Below, one piece after another: positions 48,937 to 49,022 of a stretch of DNA of 49,022 nt (position 1 is the first letter of the stretch; each line of letters starts with the position of its first letter). The stretch lies in NCBI GenBank assembly GCA_947303055.1, contig CAMYXV010000005.1:1-49022 (forward strand), in the 5' to 3' direction. The translations under genes were made by a program, and so were the position numbers. The notes under the pieces were generated by a model that saw nothing but the letters and a program-made list of their open reading frames with translations, was not told the origin of the DNA and did not search any database. The DNA comes from an uncultured Bacteroidales bacterium (GTDB taxonomy: Bacteria; Bacteroidota; Bacteroidia; Bacteroidales; F082).

Positions 48937-49022
48937 CTATAATCGCCTCTTAACCTCCTCATACAATTCATTATAATCAAAAAGGTGATAATTGCCCACG
49001 GCAACCTGTCCATACAGCCATT
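48937..49022 (-). CDS. C-terminal end of an unidentified protein (partial)
   Basis: The minus strand reads from the window edge WLYGQVAVGNYHLFDYNEL and then EEVKRRL-stop, with TAG at 48937-48939. The composition looks protein-like, and the other frames are closed or unconvincing. Too little is present to name a family. Confidence 0.5.
   Translation of the reverse strand, partial: WLYGQVAVGNYHLFDYNELYEEVKRRL

Overview
The window comes from a Bacteroidota genome, probably a Bacteroidales commensal. Three things point there: (i) almost every promoter I can see is the Bacteroidetes -7 type (TAnnTTTG) rather than a sigma-70 -10 box; (ii) there are no Shine-Dalgarno-like leaders; (iii) about 19 secreted proteins end in type IX secretion system (T9SS) type A sorting domains. 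No tRNA, rRNA or CRISPR array is visible, and no T9SS machinery gene lies inside the window.

Layout. 1-6.5 kb is ordinary chromosome: the end of a TPR membrane protein, trmH, a small Cys-containing lipoprotein, a MauE/thioredoxin fusion, a C69 dipeptidase, rarA, an EcsC-like protein and a small unknown. 6.69-6.82 kb carries a promoter-hairpin-terminator unit without an ORF, a candidate small RNA. 6.8-11 kb is a two-gene unit: a C10 (streptopain/interpain-like) protease and a repeat protein, both T9SS cargo. 11.0-12.9 kb holds a lone, AT-rich tyrosine recombinase on the opposite strand with its own palindromic promoter. 13-47 kb is a nearly unbroken minus-strand array of T9SS cargo: beta-propellers, BspA-like LRR, GLUG-like, beta-helix, IgGFc-binding/PKD and a second C10 protease. 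A GIN-domain protein and an outer-membrane beta-barrel receptor are embedded in it. Two membrane-anchored TPR-HTH regulators lie at 41-49 kb.

How it may work together. On the minus strand, each TPR-HTH regulator sits immediately upstream of a T9SS cargo operon. The promoters of those two operons, and of the LRR operon at 20.6 kb, share a gap-free arrangement: a TATARTTTTG -7 box, an A/T tract, a TTG -33 element and an upstream GT[AC]CA[TG]ATT element (plus-strand reading) at exactly the same offset. I read this as a small surface-protein regulon controlled by the neighbouring regulators; that link is inference.

The cargo genes are modular. Most carry one of two C-terminal domain types (CTD-1, ending like ARVAVKK; CTD-2, ending GKWIKE), and about ten share one signal-peptide module. 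Intergenic flanks are repeated, including a perfect 136-bp repeat that spans the 3' end of one gene, the spacer and the 5' end of the next. A dispersed repeat (CTGAGCCTGTCGAAG) is inserted in frame near the end of several CTD-2 domains. A frameshifted gene, a 59-aa gene remnant with a CTD-2 tail scar, and a lipoprotein carrying the shared signal peptide all suggest recombination that reassorts secreted protein bodies between conserved leaders and tails.
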